A stretch of 64,000 nt of DNA. It comes from Ga0077530 sp046293075. GTDB lineage: Bacteria > Pseudomonadota > Alphaproteobacteria > Rhizobiales > Hyphomicrobiaceae. This document shows, in pieces, positions 9,670 through 17,560 of the stretch. The first letter of the stretch is position 1, and each line of letters begins with the position of its first letter. The notes beneath the pieces were generated by a model. That model had not been told where the DNA came from. It saw only the letters and a program-made list of their open reading frames with translations, and did no database searches. Made by a program: the position numbers and the translations under genes. The DNA is taken from contig JBKBPL010000009.1 of NCBI GenBank assembly GCA_046293075.1, positions 1 to 64,000 of the forward strand, in the 5' to 3' direction.

Positions 9670-10335
9670 CTAGCCCTCCGTTTTCGCTCGCGGGTGCCGG
9701 ACGAGGACGATCCGGGCGGCCTCGTCGGTGAGGCTTGGGACCGTCTCGACGTCAAACATCCAGGCCGCGCGCGCTTCGGCGATTTCAGATTCCGCCCCTC
9801 GACCCTTGGGGAAGATCCCAACGGTGTGCTCACCAAAGAAGGGCAGGCTCAGGGAAATCAGCCGCACCAGGGGTGCCAACGCACGCGCGCTCACCACGTC
9901 AACCGTTGCCAGCATACCCTGAGTCGCGATTTGTTCTATGCGGACGGCATGAATTTCCACCGCGACGCCTGTCTGGCGGGCCACTTCGGCGAGGAATGCA
10001 GCCTTGCGGCGGTCACTCTCGATGAGGGTAACCCGGGTGCCGGCTCCTTCGCGTAGAATCGCAACGACGAGGCCGGGAAAGCCGGCACCGCTGCCGAGAT
10101 CGAGCCATGTGCGGGCATCGGGCGCGAGGGCCACGAGCTGGGCGCTGTCGGCGATGTGGCGGTGCCAGACCTCGGGAAGCGTGGCATCAGCGACGAGATT
10201 GATCCGCCGCTGCCACTGGTTGAGCAGCGCCACGTAAATGTTCAGTTTTTCGATTGTTTCACGTGAAACATCGAAGGCCCGGGCGAAGTCATCGGGCCCG
10301 GCAATCGGCGGTAGGGGACGCGCCGGCCGGGTCAT
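9670..10335 (-). CDS. rsmG: 16S rRNA (guanine527-N7)-methyltransferase
   Basis: RsmG (GidB) methylates G527 of 16S rRNA using SAM; loss causes low-level streptomycin resistance in many bacteria. The 221-residue protein has LLNQWQRRINLVAD, WHRHIADSAQL, the SAM loop WLDLGSGAGFPGLVVAI and VSARALAPL, all typical of the family. Codons for residues 22-27 (DVSRET) double as a perfect parS site. Its start overlaps the mnmG stop by ATGA, and parA follows 4 bp after its stop. Confidence 0.95.
   Translation of the reverse strand: MTRPARPLPPIAGPDDFARAFDVSRETIEKLNIYVALLNQWQRRINLVADATLPEVWHRHIADSAQLVALAPDARTWLDLGSGAGFPGLVVAILREGAGTRVTLIESDRRKAAFLAEVARQTGVAVEIHAVRIEQIATQGMLATVDVVSARALAPLVRLISLSLPFFGEHTVGIFPKGRGAESEIAEARAAWMFDVETVPSLTDEAARIVLVRHPRAKTEG
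10255..10270. promoter_or_regulatory. parS: parS site 1, inside rsmG
   Basis: The 16-bp palindrome TGTTTCACGTGAAACA is an exact match to the broadly conserved parS consensus bound by ParB. It lies in the first codons of rsmG, 0.6 kb upstream of parA. A second identical copy is at 12379-12394. Confidence 0.95.
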
Positions 10336-12215
10336 CCCGCGCGCCGCCTGTTGGATTTCCGGATGTGCGCGAGCAGCAGGAGCAGCGCCGAGGGTGTCAT
10401 GCCGTCGATCCGGCCCGCATGGGCGAGGGTCGCCGGACGGTGGCGCTCCAGCTTCTGCACGACCTCGCTGGAGAGGCCGCTGATCTCGCTGAAATCGAGG
10501 TCGTCGGGGATGCGGCGGGCCTCCTCGCGCTGAAGAACGGCCACGTCCGCCTCCTGGCGAAGGATGTAGGAGGCGTAGCGGGCATCCACCTCGAGCTGGC
10601 GAGCGATCGGCGCCTCCAGGCCGCCCAGTTGCGGCCAGATGGCGCGGAGGCGCGCCAAGTCGACATCCGGAAAGGCCAGCAGCTCAAAGGCGGTGCGGCG
10701 GCGGCCGTCCCGGTTGATCTCAAGACCGTGGGCGGCCGCTTGGTTCGGGCTGAGGGCCAGGCTCTCGAGCAGCGCGCGGCCGGCTTCGAGCGCCTGGTTG
10801 CGGCGAGCGAAGGCGGCGCGCCGATCCGGCCCGATGCAGCCGAGGTCGATGGCCCTCGGCGTCAGCCGCTGATCGGCATTGTCGACGCGCAGACGCAGGC
10901 GGAACTCGGCCCGCGACGTGAACATGCGATAGGGCTCCGAGACCCCGCGGGTCACGAGATCGTCAATCATCACGCCGAGGTAGGCCTCGGTGCGCGAGAT
11001 GGTAACCCCGTCGCCACCGCCGGCATGGCGCGCGGCATTGAGCCCGGCCAGCACGCCCTGGGCCGCGGCCTCCTCGTAGCCGGTCGTGCCATTGATCTGG
11101 CCGGCGAGATAAAGGCCGCGCAGGCGCTTGACCGCCAGCGTCGGCAACAGCTCCCGGGGATCGACGTAGTCGTACTCGATGGCATAGCCGGGGCGACGGA
11201 TCTCGACGCGCTCGAGGCCCGGGATCGTGCGCAGGAAAGCATCCTGGATGTCCGCCGGCAGCGAGGTCGAGACGCCGTTGGGGTACACCGTATCGTCGTC
11301 GAGACCCTCAGGCTCGAGAAAGATCTGGTGCCCGGCCCGGTCGGCGAAACGGACGACCTTGTCCTCGATCGAGGGGCAATAGCGCGGGCCGACGCTCTGG
11401 ATGGCACCGGAGTACATGGGCGCGCGGGCCAGATTGGCGCGGATGATCTCGTGCGTCCGCTCGGTCGTCGTCGTGATGCCGCAAGAGATCTGCGGGCGCG
11501 TGATCCGCTCCGTGAGGAAAGAGAAGGGCACCGGATCGTCGTCGCCGGGCTGCATGTCGAGGCTTGCCCAATCAATCGACGGACCGGCCAGACGAGCGGG
11601 TGTCCCGGTTTTGAGACGGCCCATGCGCAGATCAAGCGCGGCAAAGCGCTCGGCGAGCTTCACTGCCGGAGCAGCGCCATAGCGGCCGGCCGGGGTTCGC
11701 GTCTCGCCCATGTGAATGAGACCACGCAGGAACGTGCCGGTGGTGACCACGACGGCGCCGGCTCGAAACGCGCGGCCATCGGCTAGGACGACACCGGCAA
11801 CGCGGCTGTCTTCCACCCGAAGGTCGTCGACGCCACCCTCGATGACCGTCAGGTTCTCGGTGGCGGCGACCGCGCCCTGCATGGCCTGCCGGTAGAGCTT
11901 GCGGTCCGCCTGCGCGCGGGGGCCCTGCACTGCAGGGCCCTTGGAGCGGTTCAGCAGGCGGAACTGGATGCCGGCCTCGTCCGCGACGCGCCCCATTAGG
12001 CCGTCCATGGCATCGACCTCGCGGACGAGATGGCCCTTGCCCAGGCCGCCAATCGCCGGGTTGCATGACATCTCGCCGATCGTGGCGGCGCTGTGCGTGA
12101 CGAGGGCCGTGCGGGCACCCATGCGCGCGGCCGCGGCTGCGGCCTCGACGCCTGCGTGGCCGCCACCAACGACGATGACGTCGTACGTCGCCTCGGTCAT
12201 GTCCGTGCCGTTCAA
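10332..12215 (-). CDS. mnmG: tRNA uridine-5-carboxymethylaminomethyl modification enzyme MnmG (GidA)
   Basis: MnmG, together with MnmE, installs the (carboxymethyl)aminomethyl group at U34 of several tRNAs. The 627-residue flavoprotein has the FAD loop [13 protein letters not shown], the [22 protein letters not shown]-type region ([20 protein letters not shown]), [21 protein letters not shown] with the conserved catalytic-loop residues, and [14 protein letters not shown] with a C-terminal MnmE- and tRNA-binding domain. It starts about 200 bp after mnmE, across a hairpin and parS site 2, and overlaps rsmG by ATGA at its end. Confidence 0.96.
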   Translation of the reverse strand: [627 protein letters not shown]

Positions 12216-12313
12216 AATGCCTCATTTGCCGCGAAGCCAGAGCCATACGGCAAAGAACGGCAGCGGTCAAAAGGCGGGGGCACGCAGGTGGCACGATCGC
12301 TTACGTCCGTGCA

Positions 12314-12347
12314 GGCGGTCCTCCTGCAGCCTAGTCTGAGGACCGCC
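12314..12347 (-). terminator. Hairpin between mnmE and mnmG
   Basis: The arms GGCGGTCCTC (12314-12323) and GAGGACCGCC (12338-12347) are perfectly complementary, with a 14-nt loop. In the mnmE-to-mnmG direction it lies after the mnmE stop and after parS site 2. There is no clear T-run, so it could be an attenuator, an mRNA processing or stability element, or a weak terminator. Confidence 0.5.
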
Positions 12348-12378
12348 CGGGCCCTCAACAAGGCGAGCCGGCGCCGAG

Positions 12379-12394
12379 TGTTTCACGTGAAACA
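12379..12394. promoter_or_regulatory. parS: parS site 2, in the mnmE-mnmG gap
   Basis: A second exact copy of TGTTTCACGTGAAACA, in the non-coding gap between mnmE and mnmG, 25 bp beyond the mnmE stop. Together with the copy in rsmG it brackets mnmG; the two are 2.1 kb apart. Confidence 0.95.
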
Positions 12395-12418
12395 ATCGTT
12401 GCTGGCCGTCCCGAAATC

Positions 12419-13774
12419 TCACTTTCCGATGCAGAAGCGGGCGAAGACCTGGTCGAGGACATCCTCGGGATCGATCCGCCCCATAATGCGGCCGAGCGCG
12501 TCTGCGGCGATGCGGAGCTGCTCGGCGGCGATCTCCGCCCCCAGCGACGTCGATGGGCCGACCGCGTCGAGCGCCTCCAGGCAGGCTTCGATCTGCCGCC
12601 GATGGCGGAGCTGCGTGATCGCGGGCGCCTCGCTGCCTTCCGCGGCCTTGCGGACGATCCCGGCGAGCTTCGCGACCAGCTCCGGAACCCCGGCACCGGT
12701 CAGTGCGGATATCGCGTGGTCGATCGGCAGGGCAAGGCCAGCCTTTGCCATGTCGATTTTATTCAGGATGCGCAGAACGCGCGGCTTCCCGCGCGCCAGA
12801 TCGCTCGGCAGGTCTGCTGCGGGCTTGGTCGCATCGATGATCCAGAGGATCAGGTCGGCCTCTCCGGCCCGGCTCAAGGCGCGGCGAATGCCCTCCTGCT
12901 CGATGGCGCCCGCGGCCTCGCGCAGTCCCGCCGTATCGGCGACGATGGCCATGTACCCATCGAGATCGAGGCGCACTTCGAGCACGTCGCGCGTTGTTCC
13001 AGGCTCATCCGAGACGATCGCCACGTCGCGGCGAGCGAGCGCATTCATCAGGCTCGACTTGCCGACATTCGGCGGCCCCGCAATCACGATGCGGAAGCCC
13101 TCGCGCACAATCTCGCCGCGCCGGCCGTCCTCGAGATGGCTCCGGATCCGTCGGGCGAGGTCGCGCGCAATGACAATCCCGCTCGCCTCGGTCGTCTCCG
13201 CAATGTCCCCCTCGTCGGAGAAGTCGATCGCAGCCTCCAGGAGGGCCTGCGCCTCGATCAGCTCCGTGCGCCAGCCTTCGTAGAGATCCGCGAGTGCGCC
13301 GGAAGCTTGTCGCAACGCCTGCCGCCGCTGGGCCTCGGTGTCGGCGTCGATCAGATCGATGATCCCTTCGGCCGCGGTGAGATCGAGCCTGCCGTTCTCG
13401 AAGGCGCGACGGGCAAACTCGCCGGCTGTGGCCGGGCGACATCCAGGTATGGCGGACAAGGCCGCGAACGCCGCAGCGAGGACGGCTCGCCCGCCGTGGA
13501 GATGGAGTTCGCACATGTCCTCGCCGGTCTCGCTCCTCGGGCCGGGGAACCAGAGGACGAGCGCATGATCGATCACCTCGCCCGTGTCCGGGTGGCGAAG
13601 TTTGCGGAGAGCCGCAAAGCGCGGCTTCGGGCGCGGCGCGGCGAGACGGTCGAGGGCGATGCCCGCCGCGGGGCCGGAGACACGGACCACGGCAAGGGCG
13701 ACGCGCCCCGATCCGCTCGAGAGCGCGAAGATCGTGTCTTGCGCCGTGTGCGCAGATGTCGGCGCCGTACTCAT
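12419..13774 (-). CDS. mnmE: tRNA modification GTPase MnmE (TrmE)
   Basis: The 451-residue GTPase partners MnmG in U34 modification. It has the N-terminal folate-binding domain (DTIFALSSGSGRVALAVVRVSG), a helical domain and an inserted G domain with G1 GPPNVGKSS, G3 DTAGLREA and G4 NKID. The C-terminus ends with the invariant FCIGK. The ATG at 13774 matches family starts; a longer frame back to 13891 overlaps the acetyltransferase gene. Only 35 bp separate it from that gene, so both probably share a transcript. The rho gene that often precedes mnmE in related genomes is missing. Confidence 0.95.
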   Translation of the reverse strand: MSTAPTSAHTAQDTIFALSSGSGRVALAVVRVSGPAAGIALDRLAAPRPKPRFAALRKLRHPDTGEVIDHALVLWFPGPRSETGEDMCELHLHGGRAVLAAAFAALSAIPGCRPATAGEFARRAFENGRLDLTAAEGIIDLIDADTEAQRRQALRQASGALADLYEGWRTELIEAQALLEAAIDFSDEGDIAETTEASGIVIARDLARRIRSHLEDGRRGEIVREGFRIVIAGPPNVGKSSLMNALARRDVAIVSDEPGTTRDVLEVRLDLDGYMAIVADTAGLREAAGAIEQEGIRRALSRAGEADLILWIIDATKPAADLPSDLARGKPRVLRILNKIDMAKAGLALPIDHAISALTGAGVPELVAKLAGIVRKAAEGSEAPAITQLRHRRQIEACLEALDAVGPSTSLGAEIAAEQLRIAADALGRIMGRIDPEDVLDQVFARFCIGK

Positions 13775-13809
13775 GACCAGTACCCGTCGCGATGCGCCGC
13801 GGGGGGCGG

Positions 13810-14553
13810 CTACCGCTTGGCCTCCGCGATCAGCGCCGCAAGTCCGCGCCGTTGCGTGCCGGCGGCATCGAAGTTTGCCGGATCGAGCCAAGCCTCATAG
13901 GCGCGCCTCAGCGTCGGCCACTCCTTGTCGATGATCGAGAACCACGCGGTATCGCGGTTGCGCCCCTTGTAGACGACGGCTTGGCGGAACGTGCCTTCGT
14001 ATACGAAGCCGAAGCGCTCGGCGGCCCGGCGCGAAGGATGATTGAGGCTGTCGCACTTCCACTCGTAGCGGCGGTAGCCAAGCTCATCGAAGACACGCCT
14101 CATCATGAGATACATCGCCTCGGTGGCGATGGCGGTCCGCTTCAGCCGTTCGGAGTAGTTGATGTTGCCGACTTCGATGGCGCCCATTTTCGGGTCGATG
14201 CGCATATAGCTCGCGATGCCCACGGCCCGCCCGCTCGCGCGGTCGAGGATCGTATGGCAGAGCGGATCGCTGAGCTGCGACTGCGCATCGAGATAGGCCC
14301 GCAGGGCCTCCTTGCTCGCCGGCATCTCGACGAACAAATAGGTCCAGCTCCGACCACTGGGATCGGCCGAGAACGCCTCCCACAAGTCGTCGATATGCGC
14401 GGCGGGATCGAGGATGACGATCTCGCTGCGTGCGCCGGTCATGGGCGTGCGCGGCGGCTGCGCACGGGGAGTCCAGCCGGGGACGGGACTGCCGATCGGC
14501 TGGCCGTGTGCGTTCGTGTCCGGAGCGGGATTCTCGTGGAGGATGGTCTGCAT
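13810..14553 (-). CDS. GNAT-family N-acetyltransferase (RimJ/RimL type)
   Basis: A 247-residue protein with a proline-rich, probably disordered N-terminus of about 40 residues followed by a RimJ/RimL-like GNAT fold. Typical features are AVGIASYMRIDPKMGAIEVG as the beta4 region, the acetyl-CoA segment around RTAIATEAMYLMMRRVFDELG, and YEWKCDSLNHPSRRAAERFGF near the end. Members acetylate N-termini of proteins or small amines; the substrate is unknown. It sits between gloB and mnmE on the same strand. Confidence 0.85.
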   Translation of the reverse strand: MQTILHENPAPDTNAHGQPIGSPVPGWTPRAQPPRTPMTGARSEIVILDPAAHIDDLWEAFSADPSGRSWTYLFVEMPASKEALRAYLDAQSQLSDPLCHTILDRASGRAVGIASYMRIDPKMGAIEVGNINYSERLKRTAIATEAMYLMMRRVFDELGYRRYEWKCDSLNHPSRRAAERFGFVYEGTFRQAVVYKGRNRDTAWFSIIDKEWPTLRRAYEAWLDPANFDAAGTQRRGLAALIAEAKR

Positions 14554-14582
14554 GAAACTCTGCTTTCGCGCAACGTCGGTTC

Positions 14583-15353
14583 TCAGCTTCGGTTCTTGCG
14601 CTCGCGGATCTCGGCGAACACCTCCCAGTCCTTCTTGTCCTTCATGCCGAGGCGCTCGCGGATGGCCGGCACATGAGGGCGCAGGAATGGATTGGTCTCG
14701 AGTTCGATGTCGACGCGCGTCGGCTGCGTCAGTGCATTGCGGGCGCGCATGGCCGTCACCTGCGCCGTGCGCTCGATGAGCTTCTCATTGCCGGGTTCGA
14801 TGGTCAGCGCGAACTGGGCGTTGGCGACCGTGTACTCGTGGCCGCAGTAGAGGTCCGTGCTCTTCGGCAGCCGCGCGATCTTCTGCAGCGAATGCCACAT
14901 CATCTCGGGATCGCCTTCGATGATGCGCCCGCAGCCCATGACGAAGAGCGTATCGCCGACGAAGGCCATATTCTGGTCGGGCAGCACGTAGCTGATATGG
15001 CCGGCGGTGTGGCCCGGTGTGTCGATGACATTCACCCGGTGTCCGGCCAACTCGAACGTGTCGCCCTCGGCGACGAGCTCATCGAGGCCCTGGATTTTCG
15101 CGGCCTCGGCTTTCGGCCCGATGACCTTGCAGCCGGTCTCGGACTTCAACGGCGCAATGCCTTCCGTGTGATCGCCATGGTGGTGCGTGACGAGGATGTG
15201 GGTCAGCCGCCAGCCCTTGTTGGCGAGCTCGCGGCGGATCGCGGCGGCCTCGGGTGCGTCGATGCTCGCGGTCGCCCCGGTCTCCGGGTCGTGCAGCAGC
15301 ACCCCGAAATTGTCGCTGCGACAGATAAACTGGTGTACCTCGAGGCGGCCCAT
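14583..15353 (-). CDS. gloB: Hydroxyacylglutathione hydrolase (glyoxalase II)
   Basis: GloB hydrolyses S-lactoylglutathione to lactate and glutathione, completing methylglyoxal detoxification. The 256-residue metallo-beta-lactamase-fold enzyme has the dinuclear metal motif THHHGDH (about residue 57), the DTPGHTAGHISY histidine, the bridging aspartate in FVGDTLF and the histidine in YCGHEYT. The C-terminal helical substrate-binding domain is present (NPFLRPHVPAIRERLG). It lies 30 bp before the acetyltransferase gene and is divergent from the HpnK-like gene. Confidence 0.93.
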   Translation of the reverse strand: MGRLEVHQFICRSDNFGVLLHDPETGATASIDAPEAAAIRRELANKGWRLTHILVTHHHGDHTEGIAPLKSETGCKVIGPKAEAAKIQGLDELVAEGDTFELAGHRVNVIDTPGHTAGHISYVLPDQNMAFVGDTLFVMGCGRIIEGDPEMMWHSLQKIARLPKSTDLYCGHEYTVANAQFALTIEPGNEKLIERTAQVTAMRARNALTQPTRVDIELETNPFLRPHVPAIRERLGMKDKKDWEVFAEIRERKNRS

Positions 15354-15496
15354 GTCGTCCTCCCGGTTGCGGTCTTGAATGGAAATGCGAAGCGCGGCGG
15401 CGCTGGCTGCGCGCGTTGTTTTGCAGTATCGCAGTCTGCCCGCATTGCCAATGCCGCGCGCGGCAGCCTGAGCGGCGCACGTGAAGGTGCCATCGA

Positions 15497-16381
15497 ATGC
15501 CGACGCAAGGCCGAACCAAGCTCGTCGTCTGCGCTGACGACTATGCGCTGACGCCCGGCGTCAGTCGGGCGATCCGCGAGCTGATTGCCGCGCGGCGCAT
15601 CTCGGCGACGAGCGCCATGACCGTTTGCCCCTATTGGCCCGAGGAGGGGGCGGCGCTGGCCGCGGTGGCGGGCGAAGCGGATATCGGGCTGCATCTCACG
15701 CTGACGGACCACGCGCCGCTCGGCGCCATGCCCGAGTTGGCACCCGCCGGCCGTCTGCCGCCGATTGCCACCCTGGTGCGCGGGAGCCTGATTGGGAGGC
15801 TGCCGGTGGCGGAGATCGAGGCGGAGATCGAGCGGCAACTCCTGGCTTTCGTGGACGTCTGGAAGCGGCCGCCGTCCCATGTCGACGGCCATCACCACGT
15901 TCATCAGTTGCCCGGGGTGCGGGGAGCGCTGCTCAGGGTGCTGGCGCGGCAGGGCGGGCCGCGCCCCTATCTGCGCTCATGCCACGAGCCGGTGTCTCGC
16001 GTGCTGGCGCGCGGCGTGGCCTGGCGAAAGGCGCTCGTGATCTCTGCGCTCGGAACAGGCTTCCAGCACGCTGCGGCGGCCCAGGGCTTTGAGACGAATG
16101 ATGGCTTCAGTGGCGTCTACGATCTTGGTGCGGGCGGTCATCATCTCGGGAGCCTTTTCGCGCGGTTCATCCGGCAGCTCGGCCCGCGACCGCTCGCCAT
16201 GTGCCACCCCGGATATTCAGATACAACTCTTGCCGCGCTCGACCCGATGACCGCGCAGCGCGATGCCGAGTTGGCGTTCCTGGCTGGCGAGCAATGGGTG
16301 AGGACGCTGGCTGCCGCTCACGTCACCGTCGCGCCCTTCAAGGCGCTAGCCGCCGGCGGCGGGATGAGCGCGAAAGATTGA
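15497..16381 (+). CDS. YdjC/ChbG/HpnK-family carbohydrate deacetylase
   Basis: The 294-residue protein has the metal-dependent deacetylase pattern: CADDYALTPGVSRAI at the N-terminus with the catalytic Asp pair, IGLHLTLTDHAPL, and HVDGHHHVHQLPGVRGALL with metal-binding histidines. The family includes ChbG (chitooligosaccharide deacetylase) and HpnK, which deacetylates the GlcNAc-bacteriohopanetetrol made by HpnI. An HpnI-like glycosyltransferase occurs at 36.7 kb, so a hopanoid role is possible, but no other hopanoid gene lies here. The gene stands alone, with gloB divergent upstream. Confidence 0.85.
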   Translation: MPTQGRTKLVVCADDYALTPGVSRAIRELIAARRISATSAMTVCPYWPEEGAALAAVAGEADIGLHLTLTDHAPLGAMPELAPAGRLPPIATLVRGSLIGRLPVAEIEAEIERQLLAFVDVWKRPPSHVDGHHHVHQLPGVRGALLRVLARQGGPRPYLRSCHEPVSRVLARGVAWRKALVISALGTGFQHAAAAQGFETNDGFSGVYDLGAGGHHLGSLFARFIRQLGPRPLAMCHPGYSDTTLAALDPMTAQRDAELAFLAGEQWVRTLAAAHVTVAPFKALAAGGGMSAKD

Positions 16382-16487
16382 TGCCTCCGCGAGCGGCCAA
16401 TCAATGTCCGAACGATAATACATCCGATACAAAAGCATCACGCTTGTTTACCAATTTTTACTTGACGTGAAGATAAAGTGTCGCACA

Positions 16488-16496
16488 TTATCCACA
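16488..16496 (+). promoter_or_regulatory. Perfect DnaA-box sequence in AT-rich DNA
   Basis: TTATCCACA matches the strong DnaA-box consensus exactly. It is centred in an imperfect inverted repeat (ACATT-ATCCAC-AATGT, flanked by TCGCA and TGCGA) at 16481-16507, with AT-rich sequence to the left. It is about 4 kb from the nearest parS. One box does not make an origin; this is only a candidate DnaA-binding site. Confidence 0.45.
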
Positions 16497-16949
16497 ATGT
16501 CCTGCGATACGTTCATTCATCGGCAGGACAGCGAGGATCGACCACAGATCGCGTAATGGTCTGGCGGTGGTCAAGCGAGGTCGGCGACATGAGTATCGAG
16601 CGACTGCATCGCGCTGCGCTGGCTGCCGGCTTCGCAATGGCGGCTCCGGATGATGATCCGGCTGTTGAGCGCGACCCGATCGCGCGGCGGGTCGATGTCC
16701 CCGCGTCCAGCAATCTGCCGGCCGTTGTTCCCCGCGCCCATCGCATCGATTTCCGTCGTGTTGAGCTATTGGCTCCGGTGCTTGCCTTCGGCGCTCGGCT
16801 GCGCGGGCGGCTTCCGTATCTTCGTGGCGGCGCGACGGCCTGAGCCCGCGTCCACGCGCGTTCCCAATACAGCAGATTGGATTTTGCCGGCGGTCGCCGT
16901 TTCGCTGCGCCAGCCGGCGCGCGGAAATTGTGGTGGCCCCAACATACAA

Positions 16950-16992
16950 CGAAGCCGCATTGTTTGCCTGGGCGGCACGCAATGCGGCTTCG
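16950..16992 (-). terminator. Strong hairpin, probable terminator of the small lipoprotein gene
   Basis: Arms CGAAGCCGCATTG (16950-16962) and CAATGCGGCTTCG (16980-16992) are perfect 13-bp inverted repeats around a 17-nt loop. It lies 57 bp beyond the stop of the minus-strand lipoprotein gene; the RNA in that direction continues TTGTATGTTGG, moderately U-rich. Termination is therefore plausible. Confidence 0.55.
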
Positions 16993-17048
16993 ATGCTGTC
17001 CGAAGGCCGGAGTGGTCCGTCAGCCGGACAGCCCCGGTTTGGGATCAG

Positions 17049-17180
17049 TTAGCGCACCTGCTGCGTCACGGGGGCGATGTCACCCGCGCCGAGCTTGTAC
17101 GACTCGTGGGCCACTTCCTTGCGGCACGCGCCAAGAGCGACGGCCGCGACAACCGTGGCAAGAACGATAGCACTCTTCAT
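17049..17180 (-). CDS. Small lipoprotein, 43 residues
   Basis: A short gene starting at ATG 17180 with a good ribosome binding site (GGGGAGA, 7 nt spacing). The product begins MKSAIVLATVVAAVALGAC: positive N-terminus, hydrophobic core and a lipobox (LGAC) with Cys19 as the lipidated residue. The 24-residue mature part starts CRKEVAHESYKLGAGDIAP and has no known domain. Similar tiny lipoproteins with CRKEV/P and APVQQ-like ends occur, from memory, in other Rhizobiales. A terminator-like hairpin follows. Function unknown; cell-envelope location is well supported. Confidence 0.8.
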   Translation of the reverse strand: MKSAIVLATVVAAVALGACRKEVAHESYKLGAGDIAPVTQQVR

Positions 17181-17560
17181 AGTTCAGTCTCCCCTAAGTG
17201 AACCCCGTAATGGGATTGACTCTCAACGCAGACCCTGCCCCGTCACCGGCGCATTGGCGCCACGCTCATTGGCGCATACGACGCTAGGGCGCGCGCATGT
17301 CCCAATGGCCACGACCGTGATCGAGTCCAGGCACCATCTTGAACGACAGCACCCAATGAGCCCCCGTCGGACGTGGCAGTCGCCCTATTCTGGGTACCTG
17401 TGAGCGATGTTCAGATCAAGGAGAGTGGGGCTTCTGTGGATGTTTTGTGCCGCTAGAGATGCGAAAATGACACTGAAAAGCAGTCCAGTAGGCAGGAACT
17501 GCCGAAAAACCACCGGTTTATTTGGCCGAATCGATCCGGATACGTTTCTGCGGGGGCCTT
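17181..17560. other. Intergenic stretch, nothing convincing
   Basis: About 380 bp between the small lipoprotein gene and the end of tolB. Short open frames on both strands lack ribosome binding sites and recognisable sequence. A 9-bp direct repeat CATTGGCGC occurs twice near 17250-17278. The promoter of the lipoprotein gene should lie in the left part; I cannot define it. Confidence 0.4.

Larger units (their letters stand above)
16382..17048. other. Gene-poor stretch with AT-rich segment
   Basis: About 670 bp with no convincing gene. The first 130 bp (roughly 16400-16510) are clearly more AT-rich than the surroundings and hold the DnaA box at 16488. A frame at 16568-16843 (ATG AGT ATC start, about 91 codons) and overlapping frames show neither a ribosome binding site nor recognisable homology; they could be a decayed gene. 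The right part contains the strong hairpin at 16950. Confidence 0.5.

Noticed and set aside
10254..11786. A 510-codon plus-strand frame
   Set aside because: Antisense to mnmG and rsmG, which are certain genes; no homology or ribosome binding site.
16478..17201. Overlapping plus-strand frames as possible genes
   Set aside because: No ribosome binding site, no recognisable domain, and the frames overlap the well-supported small lipoprotein gene and hairpin; at most a decayed gene.
17437..17445. TGTGGATGT as a second DnaA box
   Set aside because: Two mismatches to TGTGGATAA at conserved positions and isolated in unremarkable sequence.
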